From an uncultured Pirellulaceae bacterium (GTDB lineage: Bacteria; Planctomycetota; Planctomycetia; Pirellulales; Pirellulaceae): a stretch of 5,920 bases of DNA. Below, one piece after another: positions 1 through 5,335 of this stretch. The notes below the pieces were generated by a model. The model had not been told where the DNA came from. It worked only from the letters and a program-made list of their open reading frames with translations, and did no database searches. Position 1 is the stretch's first letter. Every line of letters begins with the position of its first letter. The position numbers were made by a program, and so were the translations under genes. Where the stretch lies: contig CAKQNH010000342.1 in assembly GCA_934255105.1 (NCBI GenBank), forward strand, positions 1 through 5,920, read 5' to 3'.

Positions 1-1
1 C

Positions 2-150
2 GTTCGACTCTGTGCGAAACGCGGGCGTCCTTGGGGTGATGAAAGTTGGGTCGAGTCGATCGTGAACCGACTCAACTGGAAACCACAATGCGCCCTAGGG
101 GACGTCCAAAACTCCTACACACAGCCGGAATCGATGAAAAAGAGGCCTGA
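2..150 (+). pseudogene. C-terminal tail of a REP-associated tyrosine transposase (RAYT), frameshifted
   Basis: RAYTs are single-copy Y1 (IS200/IS605-like) HUH transposases tied to REP palindromes. Only the C-terminal tail is visible; the catalytic HUH/Tyr part would lie left of the window. Reading frame 2 from base 2 gives GRPWGDESWVESI followed by VNRLN. The tail then continues one frame over, from about base 76, as LETTMRPRGRPK and stops at TGA 148-150. Known RAYT tails run as RGRP-(F/W)-G-x3-W ... RLGLE-(S/T)-T-x-RPRGRP-(R/K), so both halves belong to one protein. A single missing base near 75-77 (CTCAACTGG where CTCAACCTGG would keep frame) separates them. Without the shift, frame 2 runs on unrelated to about 394. 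Family assignment rests on motif recall and is fairly secure. Whether the shift is real or a sequencing error cannot be told here. Confidence 0.72.
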
Positions 151-233
151 CCCCTTTGAATTTCTCGTCGACGATAAGGTTCGCTTTTTCGACGCTTGGC
201 TGGACGAGTACATCCCACATGCCAAGGACGTGG

Positions 234-296
234 TGTGGGGACACAGCACGTTGCGGGGTGGTTCCCACCTCCTGCAACAAGGGCTGTGTCCCCACA
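234..296. repeat. REP/MITE-like imperfect palindrome
   Basis: A 14-bp perfect outer stem pairs 234-247 (TGTGGGGACACAGC) with 283-296 (GCTGTGTCCCCACA). After a small internal loop, GTTGC at 250-254 pairs with GCAAC at 274-278. GGTGG at 257-261 then pairs with CCACC at 265-269 around a three-base loop. The whole 63 bases can therefore fold into one long hairpin. It lies about 85 bases past the stop of a RAYT remnant, which is where REP palindromes mobilised by RAYTs are usually found. The structure is seen directly; the REP assignment is inference from the neighbour and shape. Confidence 0.7.
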
Positions 297-312
297 GGAG
301 TGTCCCCACAGG
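286..312 (+). repeat. Tandem 13-base repeat GTGTCCCCACAGG
   Basis: GTGTCCCCACAGG occurs at 286-298 and again at 300-312, separated by one A. The first copy is the right arm of the large palindrome, so the second looks like an orphan half-arm. It may be the residue of a second REP unit or of slippage. It could also pair with the left arm at 234-244 in an alternative fold. Confidence 0.6.
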
Positions 313-670
313 GCCCGCTCGGTGGCCCTGGGACTCTCTCGCTGGCATGGGCTCCCTGGCTGTCCACAATTGCGCCCCTGGAGTAGGCTCGTAACGAGTA
401 CCGCGAGTTACGGCACGGGCAGCGCGAGCGGATCGAACCGAGCTCGTGTTCCCACCTGTTCGACCCAACGCCGTGTGGTCACTGACGAGTTTGCCTTAAC
501 ATCATCTGTCGCGCATCGTCAGGCCGGCACTCGTTGGGATCGCCGCTGGTATTCAAGTGCGCGCCGATTTCATCGCGCAGTTCGTCAACCGTCAGCGGAG
601 AAAGGAAGCGATCGCTGACTTGATTGGAACATCATTCAAACTAGGAACTGTCGTCGCGAATCCCAAAATG
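313..670. other. Stretch without a convincing gene; short decayed-looking open frames
   Basis: No standard gene can be supported here. Two antisense open stretches have coding-like composition. On the plus strand, frame 2 is open from base 500 to a stop at the inner edge of the left IS end (718-720) and includes VRADFIAQFVNRQRRKEAIA; it has no good start or ribosome site. On the minus strand, a frame open from about 631 down to a TGA at 479-481 reads LTVDELRDEIGAHLNTSGDP and NECRPDDARQMMLRQT, again without a start codon. I do not recognise either; at most one can be real, and it would be a fragment. A small imperfect inverted repeat, CGTAAC at 390-395 with GTTACG at 407-412, is also present. 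Confidence 0.4.
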
Positions 671-709
671 TTGATTACTACTCACATTCCGCACCCTAAA
701 AATGAAGTT
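671..709 (+). repeat. Left terminal inverted repeat of the IS
   Basis: The core CTCACATTCCGCACCCT begins at 681, and the repeat ends at GAAGTT (704-709). From 680 to 709 it matches the reverse complement of the right end except at two positions. Outward it continues as TTGATTACT with a duplicated ACT (677-679 and 680-682) that the right end lacks. Confidence 0.85.
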
Positions 710-717
710 GGGTGCGG
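689..717 (-). terminator. Hairpin directly after the transposase stop
   Basis: CCGCACCC at 689-696 and GGGTGCGG at 710-717 form a perfect 8-bp GC-rich stem with a 13-base loop. On the transposase strand it starts at the base right after the TAG stop. The outer arm is part of the terminal inverted repeat; the inner arm is extra sequence with no counterpart at the right end. It could stop transcription leaving the element. No T-run follows the stem, so a Rho-independent role is uncertain. Confidence 0.4.
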
Positions 718-2427
718 CTAAGGGGATGATTGGCACCACTTTGTTTTAAATGCGCGAAGAGCTGAAGACGGTATGCTCATCATTTCAATTAGGTGCCGTT
801 GAACCTTGTCTAGTTCGACAAGTCTGCGGAGTTCTTCGCCTTTATGTTTCATAACGACAATCGCTAAATCTTCGAAACGCTCTAGAATGGCGCGGCCCGT
901 TGGTGCGGGGCTTGGGCGGTTTTCTGGATAGAGGCCGAACATCGGCTCGCCTTTGAGGCTCTTGCGTACGTCGCGTTCCATCAATGACATGGCCATCAAC
1001 GCCCACAGCAGAATATACATCAAGCCCGCGATGCGTAACGGCTTTTCAAGAAACATCGGCGCGATCGCCAGAGGACCCTTCATGTCACCGATCCGGCGTT
1101 CAACATGGATCTGCTCTTTGTATTCTCGAAGGACAGCAGATGCCGGATACTTTGATTTAAGCAAATCCGTTTTCAGCACATAAGCACCGTCCAGATTCTT
1201 GAGTCGGTTCAGTCTTGCTTGATCGATGCCCCACCGCAGCACGAACTTCCCCGATGATTGCGATAACTCATAAGTAAATACTTCGCCAGCACTGTACTTA
1301 CCTTTGGCTGATTCCAAACGCGATACAATCTTTTCCTGAGTCTTGAGACTGTACTTGTTGAGATTCTTGGCGATCGTCTCGAACTCCGCCTGAATCTTGT
1401 CGATGTGTCGCTGGCGAGTCTTGGACTCTTCTGCTTGCTTAGCCTCACTCCAAACGAAGAGCTGACGATAACTCATGCGAACTCTTTTGCCATCGACTTT
1501 GCCTTCGAGTTGCTTAGTCACCTCATAGACTTTGTATTTTGGCCTTTTCTCCTCTGGCAAATGTTGTTTACTCTTGGGGCAGTAGTCGACCTGTTTCATC
1601 TTCGAGCGATGTTTCAAGTATTCCTCTTTTACGTTTGGTTGAAAAACTCCACCGCACAGGAATTGACCGCCAGCAGCTTTGTTGGTTAGCAGGTTCTCCG
1701 GTGAATCGAATTTCGTGTCCGCCGTGTAAACTAATTTCTTCTTGGGGAGAATTCGCCTCAGACGCTCCATGTTTTCAATGTGTGTTTTTACTTCCGCCTC
1801 ATTGCCATCGAAGGGGAGGAGGTCGATGGGAACTGCACCGTCGCGGGCCACATTGATTCCAAATTGAACTTGCTTCATGTTTTTCCGCCCGCTCTTGGTC
1901 CGCCCGTACATTGGCTTGGGGCCTAGCAAGTTGGGTTGTTGGCCGCGAGTTTGGTCTGAATCTGAACTTGCCTCTTTGTTTAATTTGGCCTCAGCTTCAG
2001 CGCTCTCTTTGAGCTGGCGTTCGTAAACGCCATACAGCTCGACGCAAGAAATGTCGTAGTGAATGTCCGATACGTTCAGCTTGAACTCTTTTACTAGACT
2101 AAGCACCAACTGCGACTGAACCGATAACGCGTGCGTGGCAATTCGCTCCAGGGCACGCCCTAAACGATCATCGTTAAGTTGCTCAGCCGAAACGCCGTAG
2201 TAATCGCATACACCAGCTCTCTCCGCCCATTCGCCTATCTTGTATTGTGCTCGTGGGTTAAGCATGCGATTGCAGACCATAATCTCAACCAGAGTTCCCA
2301 ATGGAACTTCGCCCTCCCAGGGGGCATGCGCATCAATGACTGCAGCCAAGCGCATCTTTTCCAAGTAGGCAACAATTACTGGAAGCGCGCCGACGCGCCT
2401 CGTGTTGAACCGTGTAGTGGCATCCAT
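718..2427 (-). CDS. IS1634-family transposase (DDE, IS4 superfamily)
   Basis: This is the transposase that cuts and joins the IS ends using a two-metal DDE catalytic core. From the chosen start it is 569 residues, a full-length size. The N-terminal domain (about residues 10-120) has GALPVIVAYLEKMRL and the EGEVPLGTLVEIMV and EQLNDDRLGRALERI blocks typical of IS1634-like proteins (DUF4277-type). The first Asp is in IHYDIS (D125) and the second in YTADTKFDS (D237). The catalytic Glu is E443 in YKEQIHVERRIGDMK, which keeps the IS4 spacing Y-(2)-x-(3)-E-(6)-K (Y436, E443, K450) but has Q439 where the signature usually has Arg. A hydrophobic helix (IAGLMYILLWALMAMSLM) follows. I chose the ATG at 2425-2427 because GGAG lies six bases upstream; an in-frame ATG at 2479-2481 would add 18 residues but has a weaker ribosome site. 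The frame is intact, so the enzyme may be active. Confidence 0.9.
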   Translation of the reverse strand: MDATTRFNTRRVGALPVIVAYLEKMRLAAVIDAHAPWEGEVPLGTLVEIMVCNRMLNPRAQYKIGEWAERAGVCDYYGVSAEQLNDDRLGRALERIATHALSVQSQLVLSLVKEFKLNVSDIHYDISCVELYGVYERQLKESAEAEAKLNKEASSDSDQTRGQQPNLLGPKPMYGRTKSGRKNMKQVQFGINVARDGAVPIDLLPFDGNEAEVKTHIENMERLRRILPKKKLVYTADTKFDSPENLLTNKAAGGQFLCGGVFQPNVKEEYLKHRSKMKQVDYCPKSKQHLPEEKRPKYKVYEVTKQLEGKVDGKRVRMSYRQLFVWSEAKQAEESKTRQRHIDKIQAEFETIAKNLNKYSLKTQEKIVSRLESAKGKYSAGEVFTYELSQSSGKFVLRWGIDQARLNRLKNLDGAYVLKTDLLKSKYPASAVLREYKEQIHVERRIGDMKGPLAIAPMFLEKPLRIAGLMYILLWALMAMSLMERDVRKSLKGEPMFGLYPENRPSPAPTGRAILERFEDLAIVVMKHKGEELRRLVELDKVQRHLIEMMSIPSSALRAFKTKWCQSSP

Positions 2428-2433
2428 TCCACA

Positions 2434-2437
2434 CTCC
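2434..2437 (-). promoter_or_regulatory. Ribosome binding site deciding the transposase start
   Basis: GGAG on the minus strand lies six bases before the ATG at 2425-2427. The upstream in-frame ATG at 2479-2481 has only a weak CGGA in front of it. This favours the shorter 569-residue product, which begins MDATTRFNTRRVG. Confidence 0.55.
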
Positions 2438-2504
2438 GAATATTTGGGAATCAGGCAAATACAACTTGCCCAATCTCCCATACATCCGCTATCTTGTCAG
2501 CGCG

Positions 2505-2540
2505 AACTTCGTTTTCAGGGTGCGGAATGTGAGTAATCAA
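2505..2540 (-). repeat. Right terminal inverted repeat of the IS
   Basis: The repeat reads AACTTCG at its inner end and GGTGCGGAATGTGAGT at its outer end, then AATCAA. It lies just upstream of the transposase start and must hold or overlap the transposase promoter, although no clear -35/-10 pair stands out. The outer bases run into the open frame of the WD40 gene, which starts at 2533. Confidence 0.85.
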
Positions 2541-2616
2541 GTGGATTCGCCGGTATCCAGCGAAAACGGGGCTCATCGGCGCAAGCTTACTGCTGCTGCT
2601 GGTCGTCGTAGGGCTT
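2533..2616 (+). other. In-frame 5' remnant: juxtamembrane and transmembrane segment of the truncated kinase-WD40 protein
   Basis: The frame of the WD40 gene stays open upstream of its first usable start codon (GTG 2617) to a TGA at 2530-2532 that belongs to the IS end. It encodes KWIRRYPAKTGLIG and then a Leu/Val-rich membrane segment of about 20 residues (SLLLLLVVVGLVVSF). In planctomycete kinase-WD40 proteins a W-x-R-R/N-x-P stretch and one membrane helix link the cytoplasmic kinase to the WD40 half, so this is coding remnant and not leader sequence. There is no ATG/GTG/TTG start in this stretch before 2617, so as it stands the anchor would not be translated unless an upstream or rare start is used. 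Confidence 0.7.
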
Positions 2617-3936
2617 GTGGTTAGCTTTCAATACCAGGGAAAACTTGAGCAGATGCTGTATACTCGGCGCGTTCTGTCAGCCCACGACGCTTGGCGCGAT
2701 AAAGATATCGTTCAAGCACTAGTGTTGCTCAAGGCATGTCCAGCCGCGCTGCGAGGTTGGGAATGGAGCTATATCGAACGCCTTTGCCACACCGGCGTGG
2801 TACCAACTTTCAAGCCCACGACGAAGTTGCCGTCGCGTCTGGGGACCCCGGTCGAGAATACAGGATCGATTTACGTCTGGGCGACCGATACCGGCAAGCT
2901 CATTGCCGAACTCGACACCGGTACGATCGAAGATGTAGGCGTCAGGTTCAGTCCCGACGGTCGCCAACTCGAAACCCTCAGCTCCTTTCATCGGGCAGCG
3001 TCGCGCGAGGACAGCGGCCAGGGAGATGGCAAGGAAGATACTGCCGAAGCGGATCAAACACCCGGTCTAAAATACCAGCTTTGGGATATTGAATCCTGCC
3101 AAGTCGTGCACGAGTTGCATGACCAAGTTGGAGTGCTCCCCAGGATCGCCTTCAGCCGAGATGGCACGCGGATCGCGAGCCAACGAAAAGTCAGCTTCTG
3201 GGCCAATCGCGTACCCCTTCACACGCTAACCGCCCTGTTGTCTAGCGGGTACAGCTTCGACGGCATGGCTCAACTTCTGCCGGCAGAAAGGGGCACCCGA
3301 TTGGCCAGTGAGATCGTTAAAGCACACCCAATTCAAATCAATGCGATCGCGTTGAGCCCCGATGCTCAGCGACTGGCTACGGCCGATGACGATGGGAAAA
3401 TAAAACTTTGGGACGTCGCTGAATGTCGGATCATTCATGATTGCGAAGGGCATCTTGTGGGTCCAGTATACGACCTCGCCTTCAGTCCAGATGGGGAGCG
3501 TCTGGTGTCGGGTGGAAAGGATCTCGCGGTTCGCGTTTGGGATGCGCAGACGGGGAGGTTGATGCTGGCTTTGACGGGGACTGAAGGGCATACTCGATCA
3601 GTGATCGGTGTCGCCTTTCACCCCGACGGCAATCGTGTTGTGTCGATAGGTGGCGACATGGCGGTGAAGGTTTGGGAGGTCGGATGTGGCAGCGAAGTGA
3701 ATGTTTTGAGAAGCGGGAAAATGCCGGCACACGCGATCGCGTTTCACCCCGGCGGCAAAGTTTTGGCGTCGGCAGGATCGGATGGCATCATTCGATTCTG
3801 GAATATCGACTCTGGTACATTGATTGGCGAAACGGCAGCTCACGGCGGATTAATTCTAGGCCTAGCGTATAGTCCAGACGGCCGTTATGTCGCATCGGCA
3901 AATCACGACGGTACGCTGGCGTTGTGGGGCGGGTGA
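2617..3936 (+). CDS. WD40-repeat protein: C-terminal half of a Ser/Thr kinase-WD40 protein, 5' truncated
   Basis: The product would be a beta-propeller, a protein-interaction scaffold, normally joined through one membrane helix to an N-terminal protein kinase. The linker LYTRRVLSAHDAWRDKDIVQA with RGWEWSYIERLCH (residues 14-57) is the hallmark of planctomycete kinase-WD40 proteins. WD40 blades end at about residues 88 (IYVW), 157 (YQLWD), 195 (SFW), 266 (IKLWD), 309 (VRVWD), 353 (VKVWE), 396 (IRFWN) and 437 (LALW); the later blades have clear GH...SPDG...W-D/E patterns. Blade 1 is damaged: residues 64-80 are out of frame relative to the expected sequence. Blade 2 carries an acidic low-complexity insert (about residues 126-150). 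The kinase domain is absent because the open frame starts at the IS right end. The GTG at 2617 is only the first available start and lies inside the membrane segment, so it is probably not the ancestral start. Probably a decaying remnant, though the frame stays open for 439 codons. Confidence 0.75.
   Translation: MVSFQYQGKLEQMLYTRRVLSAHDAWRDKDIVQALVLLKACPAALRGWEWSYIERLCHTGVVPTFKPTTKLPSRLGTPVENTGSIYVWATDTGKLIAELDTGTIEDVGVRFSPDGRQLETLSSFHRAASREDSGQGDGKEDTAEADQTPGLKYQLWDIESCQVVHELHDQVGVLPRIAFSRDGTRIASQRKVSFWANRVPLHTLTALLSSGYSFDGMAQLLPAERGTRLASEIVKAHPIQINAIALSPDAQRLATADDDGKIKLWDVAECRIIHDCEGHLVGPVYDLAFSPDGERLVSGGKDLAVRVWDAQTGRLMLALTGTEGHTRSVIGVAFHPDGNRVVSIGGDMAVKVWEVGCGSEVNVLRSGKMPAHAIAFHPGGKVLASAGSDGIIRFWNIDSGTLIGETAAHGGLILGLAYSPDGRYVASANHDGTLALWGG
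2806..2856 (+). other. Compensated double frameshift in the first WD40 blade
   Basis: In the gene's own frame this stretch reads as PTTKLPSRLGTP, which resembles nothing expected. One frame over (codons from 2808) it reads FQAHDEVAVASGDPG, which is what a first WD40 blade after ERLCH should look like. Restoring one base in the T-run at 2808-2810 and dropping one base near 2853 returns the reading to ENTGSIYVW in the original frame. Two opposite single-base changes are the simplest explanation. About 10 to 15 residues of the normal blade (the V-A-F-S-P-D-G part) also appear to be missing between HDEV and AVASGD. Confidence 0.6.
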
Positions 3937-3996
3937 ACTGCGCGGGTTAAAGGTGTGTTTAAAAGCAGCCTGTGTCCTATTTAAACCGAGGTAAAT
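3937..3996 (+). promoter_or_regulatory. Short intergenic leader with the DUF1559 ribosome binding site
   Basis: Sixty bases separate the WD40 stop from the DUF1559 ATG. GAGG at 3988-3991 lies five bases before the ATG at 3997, a good ribosome site that fixes that start. The gap is short enough for read-through from the WD40 gene. I see no clear promoter or terminator in it. Confidence 0.5.
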
Positions 3997-4887
3997 ATGT
4001 GTTGCTACAATCGTCGCCCGGCGCGATCTGCCTTTACGCTGTTTGACATTCTGGTAGTGCTGGCCATCATTAGTATCCTCACCGCCTTGCTTCTACCAGC
4101 GGTCCAAAAAGCGCGTGAGGCCACACGCAGAATCAAGTGCGGCAACCATCTGAAACAAATCGGGCTGGCAGTACACAACTACCATGACTCGCAAAAAGTG
4201 ATTCCATTCTTGCTCACACATAATTCTCGTGTATCGAGTAGTACTGGTTTTACACAGGGCTGGTGGTCATGGCGTGTCCGCATTCTCCCATACATCGAAC
4301 AGCAGCCGCTGTATAATTCGGTCGATATCAGCCACGATGCCATAGAGCCCTTCATGGCGTCGATTACGAAAGCCCAAGTCTCAACAAATATCCCTGTTTA
4401 CATTTGCCCAAGCGATCCATTTGGAGAGCAAATCTGGTCGGCTGATTGGGGTGGTCCGGAGCCGGTCGCGGCCGCACATTCAAACTATTTGGGCTGTCGA
4501 GGCAGTAAGCACGATCTACCTGGCGATGGCGTCTTTCCAGCCACCAACAAGAACATTCGCTTTTCGGGGATTCTCGACGGACTATCGAATACACTTTTGA
4601 TCGGAGAACGTCCTTTGGACAGCGTCGGCGAGTGGGGCTGGTGGGCGCTCGGCACCGGCTTTGATTTCCATGGTTTTGCGGACCATGTACTCTACAATTC
4701 CGAGGGATTGCGGATCGGCGTACCTGGCTCGTCGGATGACTTGTCGCATTTTTGGAGCATGCACCCCGGCGGTGCCAACTTCGTCTTCTGTGATGGCTCG
4801 GTGAAGTTTATTTCCTACTCCATCGATCACAATACTTTTCAATCGCTAGGCTCCCGCGCCGGCAGTGAAGCGGCGGTTGAGCTATGA
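3997..4887 (+). CDS. DUF1559 family protein with prepilin-type N-terminus
   Basis: This family is greatly expanded in planctomycetes; its exact job is unknown, but the N-terminus matches type IV pilin/type II secretion pseudopilins cut by prepilin peptidase. Residues 12-35 (AFTLFDILVVLAIISILTAL and onward) form the cleavage site and hydrophobic helix, followed by QKAREATRRIKCGNHLKQIG, the conserved stalk. Downstream are WRVRILPYIEQQPLYN (92-107), CPSD (137-140), SNYLGCRG (162-169) and DGLSNTLLIGER (194-205). The C-terminal H-X9-DG signature is intact: H256, then PGGANFVFC, then D266-G267. At 296 residues it is complete and of ordinary length. Two departures are seen: Ala rather than Gly precedes the cleavage Phe, and Asp replaces the usual Glu at position 5 of the mature protein. 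The stop overlaps the next start by ATGA, so the two are translated together. Confidence 0.93.
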   Translation: MCCYNRRPARSAFTLFDILVVLAIISILTALLLPAVQKAREATRRIKCGNHLKQIGLAVHNYHDSQKVIPFLLTHNSRVSSSTGFTQGWWSWRVRILPYIEQQPLYNSVDISHDAIEPFMASITKAQVSTNIPVYICPSDPFGEQIWSADWGGPEPVAAAHSNYLGCRGSKHDLPGDGVFPATNKNIRFSGILDGLSNTLLIGERPLDSVGEWGWWALGTGFDFHGFADHVLYNSEGLRIGVPGSSDDLSHFWSMHPGGANFVFCDGSVKFISYSIDHNTFQSLGSRAGSEAAVEL

Positions 4888-5333
4888 TTTCAAAAACAGG
4901 GATCGATTCAATCACCGCGCAATGCTTGATTGTCATATCAGCCCTATCGGGCTTGGTGTGCGTGGGATGCGGCAGGGCTGGCTCGGGCTTGGCGTTCACC
5001 GGCACAATCACTCACAACGGACAGCCCGTCGACGATGGAAAAATCTTATTTTTGCCTAGTAAAGGCAGCCAAGGGCCAGCAGTTGGCTGCGCTTTCAAAG
5101 ACGGGCATTATCGTATTGTTGCAAGTCAAGGCTTGCTGGCGGGGAATTATGAAGTCACTATCACACTTGGTGGCATACCCAAAAGAGCAGGTAGCATTAG
5201 ACCGATCGAGGCGTCTAACTCATTCCACATCGCTCTTGAAATTCGGCGCGATAAACCAGTGGTCGATATCGAGTTGCGACCGGAACATGCTAGGGGTAAA
5301 ACTGGTCGTAAAAGGGACGCGCATCAGCATTGA
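4884..5333 (+). CDS. Small exported carboxypeptidase-regulatory-like protein, probable lipoprotein
   Basis: Genes of this type commonly follow DUF1559 genes in planctomycetes; the role is unknown. The N-terminus (MISKTGIDSI, then a hydrophobic run ending LVCVGC) looks like a signal peptide with a possible lipobox at C29; Cys at -3 is unusual, so lipidation is less certain than export. Residues 38-95 read FTGTITHNGQPVDDGKILFLP ... GHYRI ... GLLAGNYEVTITL, the G-x-V/I-x-x-N/D-G-x-P-V-x-x-G-x-I-x-F-x-P and Y-x-V-x-I pattern of a small Ig-like beta sandwich. The start overlaps the DUF1559 stop by ATGA, with no strong ribosome site of its own, so coupling is likely. After VDIELRPE the last 15 residues are basic and His-rich (HARGKTGRKRDAHQH), unlike the usual ending, which may reflect a frameshift or lost stop near the 3' end. 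The stop is two bases from the stop of the convergent gene. Confidence 0.8.
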   Translation: MISKTGIDSITAQCLIVISALSGLVCVGCGRAGSGLAFTGTITHNGQPVDDGKILFLPSKGSQGPAVGCAFKDGHYRIVASQGLLAGNYEVTITLGGIPKRAGSIRPIEASNSFHIALEIRRDKPVVDIELRPEHARGKTGRKRDAHQH

Positions 5334-5335
5334 TA

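Larger units (their letters stand above)
671..2540 (-). mobile_element. Complete IS1634-like insertion sequence (IS4 superfamily DDE)
   Basis: The element has one intact transposase on the minus strand bounded by terminal inverted repeats. The core repeats are 680-709 and 2505-2534, matching at 28 of 30 positions. The pairing continues outward on both sides to TTGATT/AATCAA, but the left end carries one extra ACT triplet, so the boundaries 671 and 2540 are uncertain by several bases. The total is about 1.86 kb, a normal size for the IS1634 family. No direct target duplication is visible beside either end. Some IS1634-family members are known for variable and sometimes very long duplications, but none is seen in the available flanks. 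The left flank is intergenic-like and the right flank is the middle of a kinase/WD40 gene. Confidence 0.82.

Noticed and set aside
62..394. 110-codon plus-strand open frame from GTG 62
   Set aside because: Its first residues are the RAYT tail before the frameshift; the rest runs through the REP-like hairpin and has no recognisable domain.
390..412. CGTAAC/GTTACG inverted repeat as an operator or attachment site
   Set aside because: Only six base pairs per arm, with no gene start next to it and no second copy seen; likely chance.
196..618. 140-codon plus-strand open frame across the palindrome
   Set aside because: It passes through the repeat, is rich in Arg/Ser/Thr/Pro, and has no ribosome site or family resemblance.
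2494..2534. Possible outward promoter at the right IS end driving the WD40 remnant (TTGTCA at 2494-2499)
   Set aside because: No -10-like hexamer lies at suitable distance; the region is GC-rich where it should be TATAAT-like.
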